Below the pieces are notes generated by a model that worked only from the letters and a program-made list of their open reading frames with translations, had not been told where the DNA came from and ran no database searches. A DNA stretch of 64,000 bases from Valencia hispanica (lineage: Eukaryota; Chordata; Actinopteri; Cyprinodontiformes; Valenciidae), in the NCBI GenBank assembly GCA_963556495.2, contig OY747713.1:1537321-1601320 (forward strand), given 5' to 3'. Position numbers and translations under genes: made by a program. Shown here one piece after another: positions 43,990 through 54,731 of the stretch; positions within the stretch are counted from its first letter, which is position 1; every line of letters starts with the position of its first letter.

Positions 43990-44148
43990 GAATATGTCGT
44001 TTGGAACTAAATATTTAGCTTGCTAATGAAATATTTAGGTATAAACTGTGACATTTATAAATGAATAACTAACATGGAGAAAATATGACTTAGAAGAATG
44101 AACTCCCATTTTCTTTCTTTTGTGACAGGTTAAATAACTCAAATGACT
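43990..44148 (+). repeat. Foldback repeat, right arm, abutting gypsy relic
   Basis: GGAACTAAATATTTAGCTTG is followed by AAACTGTGACATTTATAAAT and a TTTCTTTCTTTTGTGACAGG end, as in the family's right arm. It stops within the arm (after CTCAAATGACTGCC), where gypsy integrase sequence begins. Confidence 0.75.
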
Positions 44149-45250
44149 GCCACAGCTCTTTTTTCTGCATCTGGACTTCCTACAGCTTCTGTAGCTCGTG
44201 GCTCTTTAAACTGTTCATCACTGAGCACAACCTCCTCAGCATCTAGCCAGGCTTCGTCCTTTGCCTTGGGCTGAGTTGAAACAGTCTGTTGTTTATTTCC
44301 ACTTCCTTGTTTCTGGTGGTGAGCATGAATCTGATCCACATGTCTCCTTACTATGCTCCCATCACCCAGCATCACCTTGTATGACACTGGTCCTGTCACC
44401 GACTCAATAATTCCTGGAATCCACTTGCGTCCTAAATTGAAGTTCTGGGTCAGCACTGAATCTCCAGGTTTAAAACACCGTTCTTTTGCCCTCTTGTCGT
44501 GATCTTGTATTTGTCTTTCTTGTTTTTTCTGTAGTCTGTTGTTCAGGTCCGGATGGATAGAATCCAAAGTGCAACGTAGCTTCCTCCCTAGAAGCAGCTC
44601 TGCTGGTGATAGGCCCGTTGTCGCGTGAGGTGTCACTCTGTAGCTAAACACTCTAGCTACTTTAGCTGTCAGTGTGCTTTCTGGACATTTTTTCATCATT
44701 CTCTTAAATGTTTGTACTCCCCTCTCTGCTAACCCATTACTGGAGGCATGATAGGGTGCAGAGGTTACATGGCGGATACCATTTTTACCCAGGAAAGCTT
44801 TGAACTCTGCGCTGATGAAACAGGTGCCATTATCAGACACCAACAACTCAGGCAGTCCATGGATACTGAAACTAGTAGGCAGGCACTCGATTGTGGCGGC
44901 TGAAGTGGCAGAATTCACTGGGTACACGTCCATTCATTTTGAATGCCCATCCATGAGGACAAAAAACATTTTCCCCATTAAAGGTCCAGCATAATCCACA
45001 TGTATGCGACTCCAGGGCTTGTCGGGCCAATCCCAGGGGTGTAATGGGGCTGGTGCCGGGACATTACGATGTTCCTGACAGGTTGTGCAGGTTTTTACAG
45101 TATTCTCTGAATCTTGTCCAGCTTTGGCCACCATACGTAGCTCCTAGCCATTGCTTTCATTCTGGACACTCCTGGGTGGCATTGATGAAGTTGTCTCATG
45201 ACACTCTCTTGGCCTGGTTTTGGCACAACCACTCTCGACCCCCACATCAC
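44139..45250 (-). pseudogene. Gypsy integrase, one internal stop
   Basis: The part upstream reads CTTCQEHRNVPAPAPLHPW (end of the zinc region), then WSRIHVDYAGPLMGKMFFVL with the first catalytic aspartate. A stop near 44936 separates it from the next segment in the same frame, starting MDVYPVNSATSAATIECL. This holds the second aspartate in LVSDNGTCF and the glutamate in SSNGLAERGVQTFKRMM. A C-terminal domain follows (FKPGDSVLTQNF, WIPGIIESVTGPVSYKV, then RRHVDQI), as in gypsy integrases. It ends near 44139 where the foldback arm starts. Confidence 0.85.
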
Positions 45251-45287
45251 ACAGCCATTTTAAACACTGAGTTCCAATTTCCTCACC

Positions 45288-46932
45288 TTATAAGGGCCAA
45301 ACTCCTCCCCTTTTTTTTATCTCTGACCAGCCGTTGTGAACCATTTTCCGCACTCTCACTAGTACTGGATCTTTGTCTGTCCATGCTTTTACTCGATCAG
45401 CTGTCACCAGTGTGATGTCCGAGCTCTCCAGCATGAGAACCCTCTTTTCTGATGTCTCCACTTCAGGTGTATCTGGCAAAGGAAGGCGACCGAGAGCGTC
45501 TGCATTGGTGGGGTGTTTCCTCTCTTTATACACTATAGTGTATTCATAAGCTCTCAGTGTAACAGCCCACCTTTGGATCCTGGGCGAGGCCATTTGTGGC
45601 ACTGCTTTCATCTCATTGAAAGTGACAACGAAGGCTTGTGGTCTGTCACTATAGTGAACCTCCGCCCATAGATGTACTTGTGGAAGCGTTGTATTCCCAG
45701 CATCACAGCAAGTCCTCCTTATCCAGTTGTGAGTAACTTTTTTCTGCTGCATTTAGTGTCCGTGAGGTAAAACCTATGGGTCTCTCTGTTCCATCTGGCA
45801 TGTGGTGTGACAGGACAGCACCTACCCCATATGGCGATGCGTCGCATGATAGCACAATGTCCTTATCTGGATCATAATGTACAAACACCTGAGTTTGAGT
45901 TCTTGAGTTCTTTAGATTTTTTTAAAAAGCTGCTTGTTGTGAGTTTCTCCACTGCCACTTGGTGTCTTTTTGTAGTAGTTTGTGCACTGCAGCCAGGACA
46001 GTAGACTGATTCGGCAAGAACTTATTATAGTAGTTGAGCAGTACCAGATATGCCTTCAATTCTGTCACATTTGTAGGTGGGGGTCCCTCTTGGATCGCTT
46101 CCACCTTCTCATGCACTGGGTGCAGTCCCGTAGCATCCACCTTGTGACCCAGAAATATCACTTCCTCCCTCATGAACATGCACTTGGCCCTCTTGAGTCT
46201 TAGACCGGCCTCCTGTAGCCTTTTCAGCACCAGGGTCAGAGTCTGCAGGTGCTCTTTGTCATCTTTTCCTGTCAGCAGGATATCATCCAAGAATATGGCC
46301 ACATGAGGAATGCCCTGCAGCACTCCCTCCATGGTCTGTTGGAAAATAGCCGGACATGATGAAACACCAAAAGGTAGCACTCTGTATGTGAACAAACCCT
46401 TGTGAGTATTTATAGTTACATACTTTCTCGCTTCCTCATCCAATGGGATCTGGTGATAGGCGTGACTCAGATCTAACTTTGTAAATTTCTGTCCTCCTGA
46501 CAGAACGGCAAACATGTCCTCTATTCTGGGAATTGGGTACTGCTCCAGTTTTGAGATCTGGTTCACGGTTCATTTGTAGTCTCCACATAACCTTGCTGTG
46601 CCATCTGGTTTCAACACAGGGACCACCGGTGCTGCCCACTCAGCGTATTTTACTGGTTCAATGATCTCCTGGGCAAGGAGACGATCTAGTTCAGCTTCAA
46701 CTCTTCCTGTCATAGCGTACGGCACAGGTCTGGCTTTATAAAACCTGGGGGGCGTTTCCTTGTCCACATATATTTTTGCTGGGGGTCCTCTGAATCTCCC
46801 TAGTTCATCTTTGAAAACCTCCCCAAATTCCCCCAGTACTTCCCCCAAAGTCTCTTCCTTAACCTGGGGTATCTTTGGCTCGTGTCTCACCTGTGCCTTA
46901 TCTGGAGTCTCTGTCTGAACAAGGAGAAACAA
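45288..46932 (-). pseudogene. Gypsy reverse transcriptase and RNase H, broken
   Basis: From 46932 there is a linker, then PPRFYKARPVPYAMTGRVE, LLAQEIIEPVKYAEWAAPVV and LKPDGTARLCGDYK. An in-frame TGA near 46568 interrupts, and the same frame goes on with YPIPRIEDMFAVLSGG, FTKLDLSHAYHQIPLDE (first catalytic aspartate), VLPFGVSSCPAIFQ and the catalytic FLDD. RNase H follows after a stop near 45922 with LSCDASPYGVGAVLSH, then shifts frame near 45705 and reads YTIVYKERKHPTNADALGRL. Motif spacing is normal, so apart from point lesions the domain set is complete here. Confidence 0.87.
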
Positions 46933-46991
46933 GGGAAGTCTCAGGGAATACCTTATATATGTGTTCCCTGAGACTTCCCTTGTTTCTCCTT
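46921..46991. repeat. Perfect palindrome, 28-bp arms, 15-nt spacer
   Basis: The left arm (46921-46948, starts AAGGAGAAACAAGGG) and the right arm (46964-46991, ends CCCTTGTTTCTCCTT) are exact reverse complements. The spacer is 46949-46963. It lies in the gypsy relic between the zinc-knuckle part and RT, where protease is missing. Confidence 0.97.
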
Positions 46992-46999
46992 CCGTACTC

Positions 47000-47760
47000 C
47001 ACCCCCTCTAGTCTGTGACGTGCTAGATGAGACATTTGACCTACACACTTTTTTAGTGTGGCTAATCTTACCACACTTATGACAGGTTTCTTTAATAAAC
47101 CTACAGTCCCCCGCCCTGTGCTGCTCACTTCCACACCTGTAACAAGTGTTATATTGGTGCTGCTACTTAGTGGGAAACTGATTTGTAGATAGTTTGTGCA
47201 CAGCTTGCAGCGCCCTCGTGTGTGGAGGTGTAGATTCCAGCGACTGCAAGTCCTTTACATCCTTGCTGGCCGTTTCAGTGGTTTGGGCCAATTTCAGCGA
47301 TTTTTCCGAGGTCAAATCCGGTTCTGACAACAGTCGCCGCTGAATCCGGTCATCCCCGATCCAACAACCCGACAATTTATCTCCGTAGTTGCAATCCAGT
47401 GCCAATTTCCTCAGCACAGCTATGTATTCCATCACAGTTTCTTCCGGCTTCCTATTTCTGGAATTGAGGTTGAAACGCTGCGCTGGTTTTGGGACTGAAA
47501 TGGTCCTTTAAAATCGAGACCAGCTCGTCACATGTTTCGTCTCCCGGCTTGGCGGGACTGACGAGGTTTCTCACGAGGTTTCTCACGAGGCTGTACGTCT
47601 GACTTCCCATTGCACTGAGCAGTATAGCTTTCTTCCAACCCGCTTCTGTGATCTTATTAGCTTCAAAAAAATATTGCAGAACCTCACAATATTCTTCCCA
47701 CGTTTGTGTCCCACTGTCGAACGGAGCGGTGCTGCCCACCAAGGCCGTCAGCGGGTGGTA
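47000..47760 (-). pseudogene. Gypsy gag with zinc knuckles
   Basis: The frame from 47742 reads ALVGSTAPFDSG and TWEEYCEVLQYFFEAN, the start of a gypsy-type capsid. It continues after a break near 47450 with MEYIAVLRKLALDCNYG and IQRRLLSEPDLTSEKSLKLA. Two cysteine knuckles follow near 47155-47040 (CYRCGSEQHRAGDC and CHKCGKISHTKKC). An expected region between CNYGD and GDDRIQ looks slightly altered (KLSGCWI). A repeated phrase (TTTCTCACGAGG) at 47567-47592 shows a small tandem duplication. No single open frame spans the gene. Confidence 0.8.
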
Positions 47761-47764
47761 ACTG

Positions 47765-48540
47765 ACGTCAGCCTTCCTGCTGCTGTGGAGTAGAAAACAA
47801 GCCCAGTCTAGGCCACGCCTCGTTTACAGCGTTTATCAGTTTAGTGATTTGTTAGCTTAGCATTTAGTACGATTCTTTAGCATAGCCTTTCCTGCATTAC
47901 CTAAGACAAAGGGATGAACTGATATCAGTAAATGGATAATTAAATCAGGGGTTAGAGTTATTTTTTAGTGCACTTTGATTTATACCTTTGGCACCTCTTT
48001 GCAACACACATTTTCTGTTGCATAAAATGAGGTTCAGTGGCCACAGGTGCACCTGCAGAGTCACATGATAATACTCGAGATCATTTAAATTTAGCTTTAC
48101 CTTTGGCTAACAACAAAGTACCACTCAGAGACGGGCCCCATTCTATGCCGCTGCTGACTCGGCACCTGTTGCTCCGGGCAACTCACGAGCCGTTGGCTTG
48201 AAACGATACGGCTCAGCGCCGCTCGCGTCCTCCACAGAATCTTCCTCCCTTTCCTCTGGTGAAAGAGGTGTAGCGAAATCCTCAACTTCCAAATTGCCTC
48301 AATCTGAGGCGATGGAGCTCGCGTCGCCATTGCGCTCCATCTTTCTGGCTGTCTGTGTGCCGCTGGAGCAGCTCTGCTGTCAACATGTCAATCACAGCGC
48401 AGACCACGCCCCTTGCTGGTCCGCCAGGAAACACCTAATTTTCAGGCATTTTTCTAACAGGAAATGTGGGCGGAGTTTTAACTCTGATAGCGGAGGAGTT
48501 ACACTTTAGGTAGTTTTAGTAATGATTCTACTCAAAGTTT
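47765..48540 (-). other. Possible start exon of a transposon-derived gene
   Basis: On the minus strand, from about 48343, codons read MERNGDASSIASD, then after a stop an acidic stretch (SPEEREEDSVEDASG) and AEPYRFKPTARELPG, ending in a stop near 48140. An acidic N-terminus followed by PYRFEP-like text is a pattern I recall from P2X7-like zinc-binding proteins often linked to fish transposons. The frame has an early stop, so it would be a relic. Other explanations are open. The rest of the stretch shows nothing clear. Confidence 0.25.
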
Positions 48541-48544
48541 TATA

Positions 48545-49540
48545 ATTAGACCCCTGGGCCCTCATTTATCAAACGTTGGTAGAAACTGTCCTCTGTCCTA
48601 CAAATGAAATTCAGAATGTTCTTACAAACAGTCAAAATCCGTATTTATCAAATATGCGGTGGCCAGTCATACGCATGCTGCTCCACAATCATCTGTTGAT
48701 AAATCCCACATGTGCGTACCATAGGGTGCGTGCCTAGGCGCTCAGCCGTTCAGTCATTTGCATACAGACACGCCCTCAATTAACCATATTTGGTCACACC
48801 ACTTCCTCTGACACATGCACTAAATCCTTGTGTTTTTCCTGAAAATAACGGCCAAGAGAGCGAAAACAGTTACTTCAGTGACACCTAGATTGAGCTGAAA
48901 CATAAGTGAGGCAAAATAAAGACTAATGATGAACAGATTTTTTTGAAAATTGTCATATTTAACACAAATTCATTTAAACACAGACAGTGGATAAATGAGG
49001 GATCTGGACTTTGTTTCTCAGGTCCTTGAGCAGAACCGGGCCCACATGCTCCGGCTGCCTGTCTCTGAGTGGGACAACGCAGTGAGGAGAGCTGTACAGT
49101 CACCAGTATGTGGCTGATAAAGGTGTCAGCCGTGGGATTTATCGCCTCTCTGCATCGTATCAGCTTCACTGAGCAGCTGTGAGGTGTGATGAACAGAGAG
49201 AATGAGAAACTTCTCGCTCTTCATCAACATGAAAGAAACAGAATCATGTTGTCATTTTTAAAGCCTGTTGCTTAACTGAAGCTGCTGTTCACATCTGAGG
49301 ATGAGAGAAAACCAACACAGCTGTGTTTTCTGTCACCTCCTCAGAGACTGAGGTGGTGACCCAGAAATGAAATCTCACCCTCACCTCCTCAGGAGGAGGT
49401 GAGGGTGAGATTTCATTTCTGTCACCTTCCATGGAAACAAGGCAGCGCAAACATCCAGCATCCATAAATAGTGCCGACCCAGTCCGACCGCAGCTCCACC
49501 GGTCCGGACCCAGCAGAGCGATCAATTCAAGGGAAAACAC
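48545..49540. other. Repeat-like sequence, no gene
   Basis: GGGCCCTCATTTATCAAACG at 48557 resembles the end of small fish DNA transposons, and GCATACAGACACGCC-type text follows. I could not find the other end. A second perfect palindrome lies at 49363-49420. No exon is supported. Confidence 0.4.
49363..49420. repeat. Perfect palindrome, 28-bp arms, 2-nt spacer
   Basis: The arms 49363-49390 (starts AGAAATGAAATCTCACC) and 49393-49420 (ends GGTGAGATTTCATTTCT) are exact reverse complements with AG between them. With a 2-base bulge the pairing extends six more bases on each side (GGTGAC at 49355-49360 and GTCACC at 49421-49426). Confidence 0.97.
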
Positions 49541-49548
49541 ACTTGACT

Positions 49549-52482
49549 GGTCCAGAACCTGTTTAGACCAGAACCTGTTTAGACCAGGTCCAGAACCTGT
49601 TTAGACCAGGTTTAGACCAGGTCCAGAACCTGTTTAGACCAGGTTCAGAACCTGTTTAGACCAGGTCCAAAACCTGTATAGACCAGGTTCAGAACCTCTT
49701 TAGACCAGGTCCAAAACCTGTATAGACCAGGTTCAGAACCTGTTTAGACCAGGTCCAGAACCTGTATAGACCAGGTTCAGAACCTGTTTAGATCAGGTCC
49801 AGAACCTGTTTAGACCAGGTTTAGACCAGGTCCAGAACCTGTTTAGATGAGGTCCAAAACCTGTTTAGATCAGGTCCAAAACCTGTATAGACCAGGTTCA
49901 GAACCTGTTTAGATGAGGTTCAGAACCTGTTTAGATGAGGTCCAGAACCTGTTTAGACCAGGTTTAGACCAGGTCCAGAACCTGTATAGACCAGGTCCAG
50001 AACCTGTTTAGATGAGGTCCAGAACCTGTTTAGACCAGGTTTAGACCAGGTCCAGAACCTGTATAGACCAGGTCCAGAACCTGTTTAGACCAGGTTTAGA
50101 CCAGGTCCAGAACCTGTATAGACCAGGTCCAAAACCTGTTTAGATCAGGTCCAAAACCTGTATAGACCAGGTTCAGAACCTGTTTAGATGAGGTCCAGAA
50201 CCTGTTTAGACCAGGTTTAGACCAGGTCCAGAACCTGTTTAGACCAGGTCCAGAACCTGTTTAGACCAGGTTTAGACCAGGTCCAGAACCTGTATAGACC
50301 AGGTTCAGAACTTGTTTAGATTAGGTCCAGAACCTGTTTAGACCAGGTCCAGAACCTGTTTAGATGAGGTCCAGAACCTGTTTAGACCAGGTTTAGACCA
50401 GGTCCAAAACCTGTTTAGACCAGGTCCAAAACCTGTTTAGACCAGGTCCAGAACCTGTTTAGACCAGGTTTAGACCAGGTCCAGAACCTGTTTAGACCAG
50501 GTCCAGAACCTGTTTAGATGAGGTCCAGAACCTGTTTAGACCAGGTCCAGAACCTGTTTAGACCAGGTCCAAAACCTGTTTAGACCAGGTCCAGAAACCT
50601 GTTTAGACCAGGTCCAGAACCTGTTTAGACCAGGTCCAGAACCTGTTTAGATGAGGTCCAGAACCTGTTTAGATCAGGTCCAGAACCTGTTTAGACCAGG
50701 TTTAGACCAGGTCCAGAACCTGTTTAGACCAGGTTTAGACCAGGTCCAAAACCTGTTTAGACCAGGTCCAGAACCTGTTTAGACCAGGTTTAGACCAGGT
50801 CCAGAACCTGTTTAGACCAGGTCCAGAACCTGTTTAGATGAGGTCCAGAACCTGTTTAGACCAGGTTTAGACCAGGTCCAGAACCTGTTTAGGCCAGGTC
50901 CAGAACCTGTTTAGATGAGGTCCAGAACCTGTTTAGATCAGGTTTAGACCAGGTCCAGAACCTGTTTAGACCAGGTCCAGAACCTGTTTAGATTAGGTCC
51001 AGAACCTGTTTAGATCAGGTCCAGAACCTGTTTAGATGAGGTCCAGAACCTGTTTAGACCAGGTTTAGACCAGGTCCAGAACCTGTTTAGGCCAGGTCCA
51101 GAACCTGTTTAGATGAGGTCCAGAACCTGTTTAGACCAGGTTTAGACCAGGTCCAGAACCTGTATAGACCAGGTCCAGAACCTGTTTAGACCAGGTTTAG
51201 ACCAGGTCCAGAACCTGTATAGACCAGGTCCAGAACCTGTTTAGACCAGGTTTAGACCAGGTCCAGAACCTGTATAGACCAGGTTCAGAACCTGTTTAGA
51301 TGAGGTCCAGAACCTGTTTAGACCAGGTTTAGACCAGGTCCAGAACCTGTTTAGACCAGGTCCAGAACCTGTTTAGACCAGGTTTAGACCAGGTCCAAAA
51401 CCTGTTTAGACCAGGTCCAGAACCTGTTTAGACCAGGTCCAGAACCTGTTTAGATGAGGTCCAGAACCTGTTTAGATCAGGTCCAGAACCTGTTTAGACC
51501 AGGTTTAGACCAGGTCCAGAACCTGTTTAGACCAGGTTTAGACCAGGTCCAAAACCTGTTTAGACCAGGTCCAGAACCTGTTTAGACCAGGTTTAGACCA
51601 GGTCCAGAACCTGTTTAGACCAGGTCCAGAACCTGTTTAGACCAGGTTTAGACCAGGTCCAGAACCTGTTTAGACCAGGTCCAAAACCTGTTTAGACCAG
51701 GTCCAGAACCTGTTTAGACCAGGTCCAGAACCTGTTTAGATGAGGTCCAGAACCTGTTTAGACCAGGTTTAGACCAGGTCCAGAACCTGTTTAGACCAGG
51801 TCCAGAACCTGTTTAGACCAGGTTTAGACCAGGTCCAGAACCTGTTTAGACCAGGTCCAGAACCTGTTTAGATGAGGTCCAGAACCTGTTTAGACCAGGT
51901 TTAGACCAGGTCCAGAACCTGTTTAGACCAGGTCCAGAACCTGTTTAGATGAGGTCCAGAACCTGTTTAGACCAGGTTTAGACCAGGTCCAGAACCTGTT
52001 TAGACCAGGTTTAGACCAGGTCCAAAACCTGTTTAGACCAGGTCCAGAACCTGTTTAGACCAGGTTTAGACCAGGTCCAGAACCTGTTTAGACCAGGTCC
52101 AGAACCTGTTTAGATGAGGTCCAGAACCTGTTTAGACCAGGTTTAGACCAGGTCCAGAACCTGTTTAGGCCAGGTCCAGAACCTGTTTAGATGAGGTCCA
52201 GAACCTGTTTAGATCAGGTTTAGACCAGGTCCAGAACCTGTTTAGACCAGGTCCAGAACCTGTTTAGATTAGGTCCAGAACCTGTTTAGATCAGGTCCAG
52301 AACCTGTTTAGATGAGGTCCAGAACCTGTTTAGACCAGGTTTAGACCAGGTCCAGAACCTGTTTAGGCCAGGTCCAGAACCTGTTTAGATGAGGTCCAGA
52401 ACCTGTTTAGACCAGGTTTAGACCAGGTCCAGAACCTGTTTAGACCAGGTCCAGAACCTGTTTAGATCAGGTTCAGAACCTT
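49549..52482. repeat. Minisatellite, 22-bp unit with 11-bp insert variants
   Basis: About 2.9 kb consist of AGGTCCAGAACCTGTTTAGACC units (22 bp) with variants at fixed positions (GACC, GATG, GATC, GATT, GGCC; CAGAAC/CAAAAC; TTTAG/TATAG). Many units carry an extra 11-bp AGGTTTAGACC, giving 33-bp steps. Variant order repeats at a distance of 1276 bp in the right half. There is no coding potential. Confidence 0.97.
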
Positions 52483-52489
52483 TTCAGAA

Positions 52490-53505
52490 CTGTGACGACC
52501 TCTGTGCTGTTGCCTCAGTTTAATGACCAAGAGAAAAGACACAATCAACATGAAACCATTTAAAATATGCCAGACAGCTCAGGAAATGAGGCTCATAACT
52601 ATTTGCTGGACATCAGACAAAACAAGAACACCGTTGCTAACAACATTGTCATCTTTGCCAAAAAGAGAAATTCCATCAAAGAATCAAAGGTTTTCTGGAG
52701 CGGTGCACTGATGGCCGACTAAAGGCCAGCATCTCCATCCTGAAAGAGGAAGCATTAAAGCAAAAACATGGAGAGCAACCTGGGAATGAGGAGAACTCTG
52801 CACATACTTACATGGAAGGGATTTTCCTGCCACCGACAATAAAGTCTGACGTAAAATAGTTTCAGGATCACAGCTTTTAAGGATGCCCTAATGGGACGGA
52901 GGATCTACGCTAACTGGAGGAGACGGACATCCCAGCCATTACGGCGACTCATTAAAAAGTTAACCTACAAACTGTCGGACAATTCAGAGGAGAAACTTTA
53001 ATTTGGTCATCTTTGAGAGACCAGTGAAAATCTTAAGTGACCCTTCATTTTGAAACATCAGTGATGCTTCATTATTAAGAATAAATAAATGTGTGATCAA
53101 GCACCGATCATGACCTCAGCTTGAATTTAAGGAGTGGTTTGTCTATGGATGTTGCTCCACTGGGAAAAGAAAAGGACATACTGCTCTGTCATCATGTGGA
53201 CAGCTGGAGCGAAAGAAGAGAGAATGGCGTCTTTGTGTTTGATACATCAGTTCAAAAAATTTTTTTTAAATAATTAAAAAATAATAATACAAAAATAAAT
53301 TATATAAAAAATAATATAAAATTAAATTATATTTAAAAAATAATTTAATAAAAATAATTTAATAAAAAACCAAATAAAAATAAATAAATGAATTTTAAAA
53401 AATGGATAACCTGTGAAAAATGCAGCTTAAACATCCAACTGTATTACATTCATCCAAAGAGAAACTATCTCCTGTGATCTCATGGATTAGGAGACCAAAT
53501 GTGTT
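52490..53505. other. No gene recognised after the minisatellite
   Basis: A 62-codon stretch at 52523 has no known motif. 53240-53400 is a low-complexity A/T stretch of AATAATAAAA type. No exon is supported. Confidence 0.5.
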
Positions 53506-53514
53506 TATATTAAG

Positions 53515-53845
53515 TGAAATGTGATGGTAAAAACAATGGTGACCAGCAGGGGGCGTTGTTCCGGTCCATTCGGACCAGAACCTTTCGCCATAAGAACAGT
53601 TTCTTCCACTCTGCTGTTGGACTCATGAACAACAACCCTGAGACAGTTCCCACCATCCGCTCTGTTTCAGTCACATGACCCATATTGCACCGATCACTCA
53701 TGAATACGTCAATCTGTTTAGCAGATTATATTTTTATTTTTAACTGTTTGTCGTTTTGTTCTCGTATGTTTGTACAAAGTACCGCAGCAATTTCCTAATG
53801 TTGTAAACCCGCCCAACATCTGGCAATAAACTCTTTCTGATTCTG
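53515..53845 (+). pseudogene. LINE 3' end fragment
   Basis: Translation around 53590-53640 resembles the far C-terminus of LINE RTs (RNSFFHSAVGLMNNNPE). It is followed by a 3' untranslated part ending GGCAATAAACTCTTTCTGAT, then TCTG. That is the usual AATAAA plus short tandem tail of CR1/L2-type LINEs. The 5' part is missing. Confidence 0.65.
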
Positions 53846-53974
53846 GCTGTAGAAGCTGGGTATTGCATAGAAGATGGCTTGTCTATGATGATGGGGGATA
53901 AAGTTCTGATGCATAACCTCATGGTTCAGAATTTAAAGCTTGGTCATTTTAAACAAGCTGAACAAGAAAACCAC

Positions 53975-54222
53975 ATGGTGTCAGGACCTCCTGTTGGAGG
54001 TTTCTTCCTGTTAAAGGGGAGTTTTTCCTCTCCACAGTCGCTACATGCTTGCTCAGTATGAGGGATTGCTGAGAAGTCAACGACACAATGCAGGCGACTG
54101 TCTACTGTCGCTACATGTTGGTTCAGGAGGAGTGAATGCTGCAAGTCAATCCCTCAATGCAATCTGCTGGGATTCCTTAGATAGAAAACTTTGAAACTTA
54201 TTGGAATAATAAACTGAACTTA
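53975..54222 (+). repeat. Dispersed repeat (family of 39150-40025)
   Basis: CTGTTGGAGGTTTCTTCCTG, CGCTACATGCTTGCTCAGTA and AATCTGCTGGGATTCCTTAG match the long copy at 39150-40025. A second, similar CGCTACATGTTGG phrase follows, showing an internal tandem piece. Confidence 0.75.
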
Positions 54223-54731
54223 ATTCACCAGGAACATTGCTTTGCTCATCACTGTACCCAGTCCTCAAGACGTTGAAGTCTTCAACACATTGGAGTTTGA
54301 GGCATTTGGCGACAGAAGTCGAGGTGCCTTCTTTTGCTTTTCATCTCCACACACAACACATCTTCCAACCTAAACCTCTAAATATCTCATCAGCAGTGCT
54401 GTATGTTTACAATCTGAGATCCTTTAAAAATGCATCATCAGTGCTGTTAGCAACTGAGCTTTCTTGACCTCCGCAGATCCAGAAGGCTTTCCCCCTTGGA
54501 AGGTTTCCCGATTTATTCTCCACCAGCGATATTCCTTTTTGTTCCCACTGAAGATGGGCAGTGGGATTGGTTTGATCTTCTCAACAGGTGAGGTAGCTAG
54601 TTTCTAAAACGTGACTATTCTCTGCAGTCCACCATGCAGTGACAAACCCTGGTATCGTCAGCTCAAACCTGGTGTCTGGATACTTTCAGGTGTTTTATTC
54701 TTCTGTCAAGATCTCTCCTTTCACTCCCAGG

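Larger units (their letters stand above)
44139..47760 (-). mobile_element. Ty3/gypsy relic without visible LTRs
   Basis: On the minus strand, gag, zinc knuckles, RT, RNase H and integrase occur in the usual Ty3/gypsy order over 3.6 kb, broken by stops and frameshifts. Protease is missing, and a perfect palindrome sits at the point where it should be. No long direct repeats flank it, so both LTRs are lost or the element was truncated. The 3' end abuts a foldback arm. Confidence 0.85.

Noticed and set aside
49549..52482. The regular array as a CRISPR
   Set aside because: The units are contiguous, without unique spacers, in a vertebrate genome; it is a minisatellite.
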